Below are positions 49,201-64,000 of a stretch of DNA of 64,000 bases, in pieces. Each line of letters starts with the position of its first letter. Position 1 is the stretch's first letter. The position numbers and the translations under genes were made by a program. Source of the stretch: Scatophagus argus. Its lineage: Eukaryota > Chordata > Actinopteri > Scatophagidae. The stretch covers positions 18,191,641 to 18,255,640 of the forward strand of contig NC_058513.1 in the NCBI RefSeq assembly GCF_020382885.2, written 5' to 3'. The notes below the pieces were generated by a model. It was given only the letters and a program-made list of their open reading frames with translations. It did not search any database and was not told the DNA's origin.

Positions 49201-50866
49201 CTTCTTCCTGCTGGAGGTCTTCAACAACATCATCCAGTATCAGTTTGATGGTGAGAGCAAAGATGTGAGCAGATCCCACAACTGGACAGTATTGTGGTTC
49301 CAGCCTGTGACAACTACTAAACTTCCCTCACAGGTAACAGTAACCTCGTGTACGCCATCATCCGGAAGCGGAACATTTTCCACCAGTTGGCCAACCTGCC
49401 GTCTGACGCAGCGTCTATTCAGAAGGCTCTGCAGAAGAAGAAAAATTCTGCAGTTTCCAGGACCAACTCAATCGTGCCAGAGTCCATGGAGGGCTCCACA
49501 CCTGCTGCACCTGCTGAGCCTGGCACACTGAAAGCCAGCTTAGAGGACACTCCAGGTATGAAGTTACATTACTGCATGCACTGAAAGTTTCATCGTCCAA
49601 AGCTCTTAAGGTCATCTTACTGCAAACGTTTTCATTTATTACATATCCAGTAAATGAAAGAAGTGTTTACCACAAGATGCAACCTTTCAAGCCTTCAGCT
49701 GGTGAAGATTCTGATCATCTCCAGTCATTTTAAAAAAGCATCATCTTTTGTGCTTCAGGCATTGATAAGATAACAGAGAAGGCCCAGGTGAGTGAGGACG
49801 GCACCATGGTGACTGTGCCACATTCAGACTCTCCAAAGACCAGCGCCGACAGCAGTGCTGCTGCTGGAGCCGGCGACACGAGTCACGAGTCCAGCTCAAA
49901 GAGAGACCACGAGGTGCACGAGGCTTCACGTCACTGATGCTCCCAGCTCGTCTTCGCTTGACTTTTTATTTATTCGTGCTTTATTCTACTGTCAGGTGGA
50001 CCACGCAGAGCCAGAGGCAGCAAGGAGTCGGTTGTCGAGTGTGTCCTCATCAGCAGCCTGGAGAGCTAATCCAGACTGGGTCAGTAGAAGTCAGTTAATC
50101 TGTCTGTTCTGTCCTTTGGTCTGTCTGTTGGTTCCTGTGGTGAACAGCTCCATCACGCTACCTGTGTGTCTCAGGTGTTGGCATGGAAAGCGAAGCTCCC
50201 TCTCCAGACCATCATGCGGCTCTTACAAGTTCTGGTTCCTCAGGTGGAGAAGATCTGCATCGACAAGTAGGAAACTTCTAAACTCTGAAGTAAAATTTAT
50301 CACGACTCTTTTCTTTCCTACTGTGTTGTCTTTTTGTCTTCTTCTTGTCTCGCTGCTTCTGCTGCTGCTGGGACTGTAAGTGAAGTCACTGCATTTTGTG
50401 CTCGATTTTCCCAAGAAAAATAAAAATTCAGTAATCAACACAATGTTTTGATTTGTTGTCCTACTCAGGGGTTTGACAGACGAGTCAGAAATCCTGAAGT
50501 TCCTGCAGCACGGCACGCTCGTCGGCCTCCTGCCCGTCCCTCATCCCATCCTCATCAGGAAGTACCAGGCGAACGCCGGCACAGCCATGTGGTTCCGCAC
50601 CTACATGTGGGGAGTCATCTACCTGCGGTACACAAACCACACCTGTTTATTTTATTAGGTTTCAGATATCGTGATTAAAAAAGGTCCCGTAGATCGTCCT
50701 GTAGCAACAAACATTATTTATGACAAACTGGCTGGGCAAGTTTCGAGGAAGCCTTTGGCTTAAAAATGACTCGTCTTCCCTCTCTGACTCTCGTTTCCAT
50801 AGCAACGTGGATCCTCCAATCTGGTACGACACGGACATAAGGCTGTTTGAGATCCAGAGGGTTTAA
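40727..50866 (+). CDS. hid1: HID1 (high-temperature-induced dauer formation 1 homologue)
   Basis: HID1 is a peripheral protein of the trans-Golgi needed for dense-core vesicle and neuropeptide sorting. I join nineteen exons: 40727-40792, 41824-41973, 42803-42973, 44278-44400, 46366-46472, 46575-46691, 47154-47385, 47486-47542, 47616-47756, 48123-48213, 48291-48442, 48881-48959, 49086-49250, 49334-49555, 49759-49913, 49996-50079, 50175-50266, 50469-50627, 50803-50866. Every junction is GT-AG and phase-matched; the total is 2427 nt, 808 residues (human about 788). It starts MGNADTKLHF, where Gly2 is the N-myristoylation site. Long blocks are nearly invariant against human, e.g. VEATDDAFWDQFWAD, YIFEDADWRGFFWS, SGERNFGVRLNKPY, and the C-terminus FEIQRV. 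The variable part is exons 14-16 (Ser/Thr/Glu-rich). Exon 4 opens with an acidic run. No TM helix is present, as expected. Transcription is convergent with the otopetrin gene, as in human for OTOP3. Confidence 0.96.
42204..42295. repeat. Teleost repeat (ACTTGAGTAAATGTAC type) in hid1 intron 2
   Basis: GGAAATACTCAAGTAAAGCA, CTTCAAAACTGTACTTACTT and GAGTACTTGAGTAAATGTAC form the end of a high-copy teleost repeat. Shorter relatives are near 34060 and 26712. Confidence 0.6.
43191..43227. repeat. (GT)n microsatellite, interrupted
   Basis: A GT tract with CGCG interruptions within hid1 intron 3. Confidence 0.9.
43437..43490. repeat. Single end of the TTAAAGGACCAGTTCACCCC repeat
   Basis: TTTAAAGGACCAGTTCACCC with downstream AAATTCAC matches one terminus of the MITE-like elements at 31015 and 39563. 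The opposite terminus was not found. Located in hid1 intron 3. Confidence 0.45.
46695..46723. repeat. (CA)n microsatellite at a hid1 donor
   Basis: The CA tract starts two bases after the donor GT of hid1 exon 6 (exon end 46691), so the intron begins GTGACACACACA. Confidence 0.9.
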
Positions 50867-51276
50867 ATGTCCAGCTGTCCTCACACAGACACCTCACTCA
50901 CACCTGAGCTGTGAGCACAGCAACAGCTCACATCTTATCTAAAAGGAAACCAGCAGTGCTGACCTTCGCTCTTCCTGCCAGCTGTGAGGGTTTAGACAAA
51001 CGTGAAAAATGTCTGAATGTGTCAAAACTTTGAGTTACTGCACATCTCGTACAACCTGTGGTATGAGTGGATGCAGTAGAGGCCAAATGGTCATTAAATC
51101 TGACACCCGATGAGACGTTTGCTGAATATTTAAGATTTATTCATCGCGTTTTACGAAGTGACGCCGTTGTGCCGAAGCCTTTCACACGCGTGCTGAAAGG
51201 AAACCGAATGTGGTCTGATGAGGGACTGAAAACTGCATACTGCTTCATCATGTAAATACAAAATGTTGTACACTGC

Positions 51277-51282
51277 ATTAAA
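51277..51282 (+). promoter_or_regulatory. Probable poly(A) signal of hid1
   Basis: ATTAAA lies 411 nt after the hid1 stop and just before the transposon remnant. It is a variant signal, so the call is modest. Confidence 0.4.
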
Positions 51283-51341
51283 AACTGATGGGTTTCAGCT
51301 CGGAGGAACTTATTTCATGTCAAGCATTTCCCTGAAAACAC

Positions 51342-51610
51342 TATAGTGACAAAAGTATGTGGACACCTGAACGCCTCACCCATATGTGACTGCTGACTGT
51401 GTCAAGTCCGTGGAGAGAACAGTTTTAAGGGATTTTTATTTCTTGTTTTCTTTTCAGCTTTATCACAATTTCAGCTTTAATTTTTAGTTATTGGCTGGAG
51501 GGCTGCTGTCATGACTGCTGTAATTTAAGGGCTTGTGTGTGGGGAGCTGGCTTTGTGTTGAAACAAACTGTTGCCTCCACCTGGGACTAAAGGGCCCAAA
51601 ACCAAGAACC
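51342..51610. mobile_element. Tc1-like transposon remnant
   Basis: CTATAGTGACAAAAGTATGT then GGACACC and CCCATATGTGACTGCTGACT give the left end. Later TTGTGTTGAAACA and CACCTGGGACTAAAGGGCCC match the same Tc1-like element, with the intervening part deleted. It sits in the 3' flank shared by hid1 and the otopetrin. Confidence 0.6.
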
Positions 51611-51697
51611 TCACGGGGGCGTCCACAGAATACAGAGAACAAATAATTTGTAAATGTGTGTCCTGTTGTTTCATGTTGTTGGAAAGCGATGCAGTCC

Positions 51698-54471
51698 TCA
51701 TGCCGAGATGAGCAGCTCCATCAGAGCTCCCACAGAGTGCATCCGGTAGAAAACGCTGAGCGGCTGGCCCACGTTTACCAGAACAAACCAAGCAGTGAAG
51801 CCAAAAAACTGCTTCCCAAGGCCGTTCTCAAACTGGGGGTGGACTCCAAATGCAGGGATGACCCACAGCTGCAAGAAGAGGGAGCGTGGATGTGTCACAT
51901 CAGTGCAGAAACAGCAAAGGAAACGTTTATTTCTTTTTTAACACTCGTGACTTTACCATGACATTAGACAGGATGAGGAAGGCGCAGATTTCTTTCAGCA
52001 CTCTTTTGGTCCAGGGCTTTTTCCCATCAGGCTTTTGAACAGCAGCTGGTGTGTTCCCCTCCAGCAGTGAATTATCTGTGGTGTTCCTCTCCTCTTGTCT
52101 TGGCACAGAAACCTTCTTTTTAGACTGTGGGACAAAACAAAACCGTTTAATGACCGACCTCTGCAAGCTGACAAAACACTCGACATGCAGGTGCGGTGAG
52201 TTTACCCTGAATATGCTGCTCAGCCGCCGCTCCTTCTTCTGGGCGAGCAGATTCGGGTGCCTGTGGAGGCCCTCGATGATGAAGATGTTCTGCAGGACGA
52301 GCTCCAGCAGGCTGAGGAGGGAGTAGGACAGGTCGAGGCCCCCCAGAGGCCCTTGGGTCCCCACAGCCAGGGCCGCCACCAGGGAGAAGTAGGACAGGGC
52401 GAGCTGGCCCAGAGCCGCCGCCACCAGGAGGATCACGTCCAGGCTACGAGTGGGGTTGTGTCCCCCTTCGTTCGCCCTCCTCTCCAGCCTGTAGATCAGC
52501 ATCCCGACCAGGCAGCAGAGAGACATGACGGGCATGACCGCTAAATGGTAGCCGTAAAATATGAGAAAGGCGGTGAGGCGAAGCTCCCACTGGCCCACCC
52601 AGACCTGGTAGAGAATGAAGACGTTCACTCCAGCTACGAGGACCAGGACGCCAAGCACGAGGCCGAATATGATCCCACCCTCGTAGACCACGCGAAGGGT
52701 CAGCTTCTGAGTGATCTGGTGGTGACCAGGACTTATGCTGCGGCCCACGTTCTTCCACATCACGTAGATCATGCAGCCTGCCATCAGGTAGTACTCCATG
52801 TTGAAGGGATAGAGGATTTCGATGCCTTTCCTGAAGGCGAGGCAGGCCGCGCTCGCACTGCACTGACAGAAGGTCGAGTTACCGTTTCCTAAAAGCAGAA
52901 ATATATTTTACAAAATGTACACAAGGCAGAGGAGTCTGAGCATACCCTCCTGTCATTAACTACCTGCCAAATCAGAATCGTCTGCTTCAGTCGAGGTCGT
53001 GTTGCTGAAATCAAGCTGGCCTTCTTTCTCTAACTCGATCTCCTCGTGGATGGTGTCCTCAGTCACAGCGTTGAGCCACAGCAGCAGGTCGGCTGAGAGG
53101 ATCAGCATCAGCCCGGACCTGCATCACGTGCACAAGTACAAAAACCCTAACTGTTTACAATTAAAACACACAGAGAATATAAGAAATGCATAAAAAGTTT
53201 GTAAAACACATCGAGTGAAGCACCTGGTGATTATCTTGTGCCTGTGAATGCAGTCTTTGGAGTGAGCCCACAGTAAATACGTCTGCAAAAGAAACGTAAG
53301 GTCCCTTTTCAGTAAGGAGATGAGAAGAAGAGGACAAAACAGTAACTATTAAGAAGATAAGATTAATAAGAATTCTTTTTAAATGAAAAAAAGGCTGAAC
53401 TGACCTGTGAAGGAGACAAATAAAGAGCCAGAGGCTACCGAAAGCACCGACTTTACGTCTCATGAATCTTCGAGTGTGCCCACCAGCTCTCACAATAGTT
53501 TGACAGTTTAAGGTTTACTTAACTGATCTTTTCCTTAATGTGTCAGGCTTTTACAGAAAGTTGAGGCAGTAAATTTCATTTCCATTCACTGATGGTGACC
53601 ACATGGTGCAGCTGAAAGCTGATGAATGGTCCTGATTATGAGACAATCCCTGAGTTTAGCTGCAGTGTTTACTGTGTGGACTCTTTTCATGCTGATCAAA
53701 AACCATTAATGTACTTTTGTCTTTGAGTCAAGGTGAGACTGGAAGACGAAAATAAACTGATATCAAAGCTCTGCTTTTACTCCTTCTCGATCTTTAAAAG
53801 GTCACTAACTCCACTTAGGGCAGACTTTATCCACTTAAAATGTCATGTTTTAAAACACTGAGAACATCTTTACCTGCAGTGTGAGGAAAGGAGCCTCGAT
53901 GAATGGAGAGAGCACCTTAGCGGCAGGCTTACACGCCCTCATGCTGATCAAATAGCCCATCCTGCAGATGTACAGCAGCGCACTGAATGCAGCAAAAAGC
54001 ACCAGGACCACTGAGCAGGATGGAGAAGAAACGTTCCACTACATGATCCATAACACGTAATCATCTCACATTTTGTCTAACACTCAGGGGCTTACGGGTG
54101 ACGGTGATCCCCCCGGCGTGGTGGTCTTTATGTGGGCACATGTCTGGCTGCTTCCTGGCCCACAGCAGGTACCACAGCATCCAAACCAAACTGACCCCCA
54201 TCAGCATCAGCATGAACACCTGAGGCTCGTCGTGCTTCAGGCCCTCGGGGTTGAAAGCCTGTCCGGCCACCAGGGCAGCTCCCAGCAGCACCACGTTCAG
54301 GCCCAGGAGACCAGAGATCAGACGCCTGCCGCTGGGAGCCCAAACCAGCACCGGATCCAGCTCGAGCTCCTGGACCTGATGGTCTGAGCTGGTGATTGGC
54401 TCATCGCTGGGGGGGTTTCCAGGTGCCCCCCAGGAAGGGACCAGCTGAGTGACTCCAGGATCTGAATTCAT
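51698..54471 (-). CDS. otop3: Otopetrin, OTOP3-like proton channel
   Basis: Otopetrins are twelve-helix plasma-membrane proton channels opened by acid. Seven coding exons: 54096-54471, 53874-54010, 53224-53282, 52964-53118, 52206-52888, 51957-52124, 51698-51868. Phases agree and give 582 residues, normal for the family. Recognisable blocks are the N-terminal helix pair with HAGGITV, YLLWAHSKDCIHRHK, SGLMLILSADLLLWLNAVTED, a glycosylatable loop, the YPFNMEYY...MWKNVGRS block, NPTRSLDVILL, QNIFIIEGLHRHP, and the C-terminal WVIPAFGVHPQFENGL and VFYRMHSVGAL. The FENGL and RMHSVG stretches and the TEDTIHEEIE loop are closer to OTOP3 than to OTOP2, and in human OTOP3 is the gene next to HID1. The 81-bp intron between exons 5 and 6 (52125-52205) is a multiple of three with no stop. 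Only one otopetrin is seen here where human has OTOP2 and OTOP3. Confidence 0.9.
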
Positions 54472-55996
54472 ATTCAGTTTCTTTAGTCCTTCTTCTAAAA
54501 CTTCTCCTCAGCTTCTTTCAGCCTCCGTATTCTTTTTCTCTTTTCCATTCGGTTTCAGGGTTTTCTGTCATTCATGCACACTGAGCATGTGGAGGCTTGC
54601 GTCTGAAAGGTGCTGGTAATCCTTCCAGCACTGATGTAGGTGTGGTCACAATCCAGTCCATTGACAATGACACACCTTTCACTGGGAAAGCAACAGGCAC
54701 CATGATTACCTTTCATTTTCGCCTTTTCTTTCGCCTGTTGTGCCACTTGAACCTTGACCTGAACACAGCAGCCTGTAACTGTCACAGCAACAAAGTCTGC
54801 TTATGGCAACAAAAGACCTGATCAGAATCTCAGTCAGTCTGGTTCTTCTGAAAACCAGTGACCATTATTTTACTTTGAAAGGGTTTATGGGCTGGGCTCT
54901 GTGCCATGTCGTGTCACTGTTTGCGTACAGTCAACACCAGGAAATGACTTATACATGTAACCTCGCTCTTATCGCTGCAGTGCCTCAAGTAGCAGCTAAC
55001 AGGTCAGTCAGAGCTGATAATAACCTGCTGCAGAGTTTCACTCTCAGCTGTGAAGGATCATACAGCTGGTTTTGCATGTTTCGGCCCATTTGGTGCACTT
55101 TACATCACAGTCTCCCTTTTGGAAACCACGTCGATCCGTTTCAGGAAGCCCCTGGTTTCCATTCATATTCAGTCTGTGCATGAAAACCAATTAAAGGACT
55201 CTTAAAACTTTCTTCCATGTTCTATGAGTTCTATGATTTTACAGTAACATTATGCCTGGTCAGAGTTACATTATCGTCGTGGTTAAAGGCGAAGTTTGGG
55301 ATTTATGTGACTTTGGTGAACTCAATTAACCCTTTAAAAGACACAATAACACAGATAAATTAACTGACTGGAAGCAGCAGTAGACCAGAAAGTCCCACGC
55401 TGTAAAATTACTGTTTCTGTCAAAGGGGTGCGGTGGCTTTTTGTGGAGGCTGAAACACACTTTGCTGTTGGCCTCGTCCACAGCAGTAGATACTGGTAGT
55501 CCTGCTGCTCTTCCAAAGTGGGGACAAGCCACCTTCCCTATATTAAAGGTAATAGACTGACCTCGTTCAACCCCACTTCAAGAACCCCAAACCCCAAACC
55601 CCAAACAAACATTAACAAAGTGCATTTAAACGGTACTCATACTGAATATAACACAGCTAATTAATGATTTTTATGTAAACCAGTGGCTGCCTGGTAGGAC
55701 TGATTTTCATCCAAAAGTCTGAAAATGTAGAATACAGTTTGGACGACGTTTAACACAAAGTGTGTGTGATTTATGCTTCAGGAGCTCAAACTTAAGCCGC
55801 ACACCAGCAGTTTTGCATGCTTTGCTACAACTTGTGCCTGCTGATGCAAATCCAGTTTCACGTTTATGAACGTTTGTTTAAGGCATCCACAGATTTGTAC
55901 TCATTTCCATACGGCTTGAAAACCATTTTTCCTTCTGTAGGATACAAGCGGACGAGAAGACAATGTCTGTATGGAAAGCATGACGTGACTGGGACT

Positions 55997-56320
55997 GTTA
56001 GCTTAGCACGAAGACTGGAAACAAGCAGCTAGCTAGCCTGACTGTAATGAAGGACAACAAAATCTGACCATCATTTATTAACATGTTATACTTGTTTGTT
56101 TAATCTATCCAAATAATGTGAAGGGGAGAGATTGTCCAGGAAGTCCCTGCACCTGACCAAGAAAAAGTCTGGTACAAAACCCTACAGGTACCCAAAACAT
56201 GTCATTTTCACACTTTCGTTTGTTGTACAATTTAAACATACGAGATACGTTTTCTCGCGACAACAGAGCCAGGCTAACTGTTTCCCTCTGCTTTCAGTCT
56301 TTATGCTAAGCTAAGCTAAA
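55997..56320. mobile_element. Teleost repeat with terminal inverted repeats (GTTAGCTTAGC type)
   Basis: The left end GTTAGCTTAGCACGAAGACT then GGAAACAAGCAGCTAGCTAG is matched by an inverted right end CTTTCAGTCTTTATGCTAAG CTAAGCTAA with AGCCAGGCTAACTGTTTCCC inside it. The total is about 324 bp. A single end of the same family is at 17286-17345. Confidence 0.65.
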
Positions 56321-56897
56321 CTTCTCCTGGCTGTAGCTTCACATGAGTGAGATATCAATTTTGTCATCCAACTCTGAGCAGGAAAGTGAACACGTGTATT
56401 TCCAAATACTATATTAAGTACACCCCTAAGGCTCTCTTCAAGGCTGTGATCAAACAAAACTGTGTGCACGGACAAACAGCACAGCATGTGAGCAACTGAC
56501 CCACACAAGGATTGATGAAGTGATCAGTTTAGTGCAGTCCTGCACGGTTCATCAGGCTGATCTGGAGTCAGGTGGATCAAAGGTAAACGCTTGGTCAAAC
56601 ATGACGCATCGCTGACTCATCTCACTTTGGGAAAATGTCAGAAGTGTGTGGCCAAACCTAAACTGAGTGTGTTCATACCTGATTGATCCTGACTGATAGA
56701 ATAAGACACAGTGAAACACTGAACTAAGTTTCAGTTTCCGTTTACTTTCCGCTCCTCGTGGCCCGTTTTATTCAGTCGGGTAACAATGGTTAATGACGTG
56801 TTAATGCAAAGAGAGCTCGTGTCTGAAACATCGACATCAACACACTTGATTTATGGACGGAAACGGAAGATGTGCGATCTGGACTGCAGTGTAGAGG

Positions 56898-56899
<2 letters not shown>

Positions 56900-56928
<29 letters not shown>
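56900..56928. repeat. (CA)n microsatellite
   Basis: A pure CA tract of about 29 bp. Confidence 0.95.
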
Positions 56929-56931
<3 letters not shown>

Positions 56932-57519
56932 GGACACATCAACATCACACTGCTGTCTGTTGACTCTCCAGTCCGATCTACCTGATGATAAGGATCGATC
57001 AACTCACCTTTACCGGCTGATCAGTAAGCTGAAGAATCAACTCACACCCGGAAGAACGTCTGTGACGTCAAACTGATCGATTCTCCTCGCGGCACAGTAG
57101 TTCACAGCACTGAACTCTGCGGTCTTTTGTTGTCCTCTGTTTGTAAAGCCGCACAGCACTGCACGCAGCTGACTATACTGTCTTTTATTCTGTCGACAGG
57201 TAACTGCTTTACTCCAAACTGACTTCAGTTCAGTTCTCACCTGTTGCTTCCTTCTGTTCGACTGTTTATTTGACTCCACTGTGTTGTTATGTGCTGAAGT
57301 CTGCTAGTTGTTCTTCTGCTACTGTTTTATGTAAAATTACTCATTTGAAACTATCAAAGTAGAGAAAACAATAAGAATAACACACCAAGAGATCGTAAAA
57401 ATAAATAAGTAAACTAGTCTTTTATAGATATAATACATGATGTCAAGATCATCACATGTTTCACATTATCACTTTATTCTTTTCTATTCTGATTTCATGG
57501 TTTAGGTTCAAAGTGGGCG

Positions 57520-62889
<5,370 letters not shown>

Positions 62890-64000
62890 AGGTCAGATTT
62901 TCTTTTAAATGGGAAGCTCCGCTGTCCTTTCCTACCAGATAAAAAGCTGTTAATTTACTGTTTCAACGTGCATCATTTGTGTTGATGATATTTATTGTGG
63001 ACAGCAGACATCACTGAGTTGTGGATGCCCTTCCTTTATGTTAAACCTGAGATTGGTTGTTTTTGGCCTCTTTGGGATGAAGAAGCTGTTAACCACTGAA
63101 GTATTAATGCAGCTGGAAGCTTGATGTAACAGTGGTCAGTCGCAGTAGGAAAATCCCCTGTGGCCAAAAAAGAGTTTGACATCTGTTGGCAAGATGCCTT
63201 GAACTGAAAAGGAAACTCAGTTATTACTCTCTGTATTATGAATCTTAATCCATGAAAGTTATATTTATAACGTAAACTCACCGTAGACTTTCAGAATCTG
63301 CAGTTACATGTTACTCCTCCATGGATTTTAACAACAAAACCGGCTAATTAGACATATGATTAAGAAATTTAATCAAACAGAATAACTGTGAACACCTGTG
63401 CAGGTGTGCAGCAGACGCCACAAGACCAGAAATCTGCCACTACTGTTACTGGCTAAATGGCACCATCTAGTGGCAACACGTGATAAATGAGATGAGATTT
63501 GGACATTTGGAGGCCAATTTAGACAATTCATCACACATTTTATCAGTCATTCATCATGTTACTGTTTGCATTGATTTACCGGATTAACACACAATGAAGA
63601 TGATTTGCATACATGATTGTGGTTCCATGAAGGCAGCATGGAATCTGAGCGTCTGACTGGAATTAAAGAAAAAATAATAAACATTTTAGGGAAAAGCTTT
63701 GCCACATATACAAACACATGCACACTGATCTGTTTGTATATAATCTCTTCATTTAGCCTGTCTGTGAATATAACTGCATACTATATTAGCTCATGTATCA
63801 GTAACTGATTGATGTATTAATGAATGTACTTCATTCTTTGAATATATTGTTTGTTATGTCTTCACTGTACAATTTTCTTATTTTAAATGTGTTCTGTGGC
63901 ACATAAACAATAGTGACTTAGTATTTATGGGGTCATTTATGGATTAAAATATCTCCAGACTGACGGTTCTGCAAACACTGTTGCAACAGTGAAAACATTG
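62890..64000. other. ush1g 3' flank
   Basis: Probable 3' UTR and intergenic DNA, AT-rich. An AATAAA lies at 63676-63681 and a near-consensus CTCF motif at 63460-63473. No further gene begins before the window end. Confidence 0.5.
63460..63473 (-). promoter_or_regulatory. CTCF-like motif (13 of 14)
   Basis: The reverse complement CCACTAGATGGTGC differs from the CTCF core at one position. Confidence 0.35.

Larger units (their letters stand above)
50867..51697. other. 3' flanks between hid1 and otopetrin (convergent)
   Basis: It contains the hid1 3' UTR (ATTAAA at 51277), a Tc1-like remnant (51342-51610) and the 3' UTR of the minus-strand otopetrin (possible AATAAA at 51435-51440, minus strand). 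Confidence 0.55.

Overview
This is nuclear DNA from a ray-finned (teleost) fish, probably a percomorph. The evidence is compact vertebrate genes with GT-AG introns (many under 100 bp), a teleost single-exon UDP-glucuronosyltransferase, fish actinoporin-like genes, abundant (CA)n microsatellites, and interspersed repeats that I recognise as common in teleost genomes. No bacterial, organellar or viral genome is present. All identifications come from reading translated exons and splice sites by eye; no database search was run.

Layout, left to right. 1-5.1 kb: no recognisable gene, mostly repeats. 5.1-6.3 kb (-): main coding exon of a CCR10-like chemokine receptor. 6.3-13.5 kb: repeats and unrecognised sequence. 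13.6-17.2 kb (+): five-exon RAMP gene, best fitted to ramp2. 17.2-21.2 kb: intergenic, with Tc1-like remnants. 21.2-23.4 kb (+): type II membrane C-type lectin with a very long coiled-coil stalk. 24.7-26.3 kb (-): intronless UDP-glucuronosyltransferase (UGT5-like). 28.7-30.7 kb (+): two-exon secreted ENDOD1-like endonuclease with a LINE fragment in its intron. 31.7-32.4 and 33.2-34.3 kb (-): tandem pair of actinoporin-like genes with identical exon structure. 36.3-38.7 kb (-): eleven-exon urokinase-type plasminogen activator. 40.7-50.9 kb (+): nineteen-exon HID1. 51.7-54.5 kb (-): seven-exon otopetrin, closest to OTOP3. 57.7-62.9 kb (+): three-exon USH1G (SANS).

Conserved linkage supports the calls. 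hid1, otop3 and ush1g are neighbours in human 17q25, and ccr10 and ramp2 lie close together in human 17q21. The middle block (C-type lectin, UGT5, ENDOD1-like, two actinoporin-like genes, plau) is not part of either human cluster and looks like a teleost-specific or rearranged insertion. It is rich in secreted or surface proteins for defence, detoxification and proteolysis. These genes do not form one operon-like system. The functional themes are peptide/chemokine signalling (ccr10, ramp2), surface recognition and extracellular effectors (lectin, endonuclease, pore-forming-family proteins, urokinase), and hair-cell or secretory-pathway biology (ush1g, otop3, hid1).

The features most worth a second look are: the actinoporin-like pair; loss of exactly one disulfide pair in the urokinase EGF module together with a serine-rich exon; an 81-bp reading-frame-open intron in the otopetrin; a serine in place of the aspartate of the nuclease DRGH motif; a RAMP with six cysteines and a heavily glycosylatable N-terminal extension; several exact CTCF-like motifs; and a cDNA-adaptor-like string inside a plau intron.
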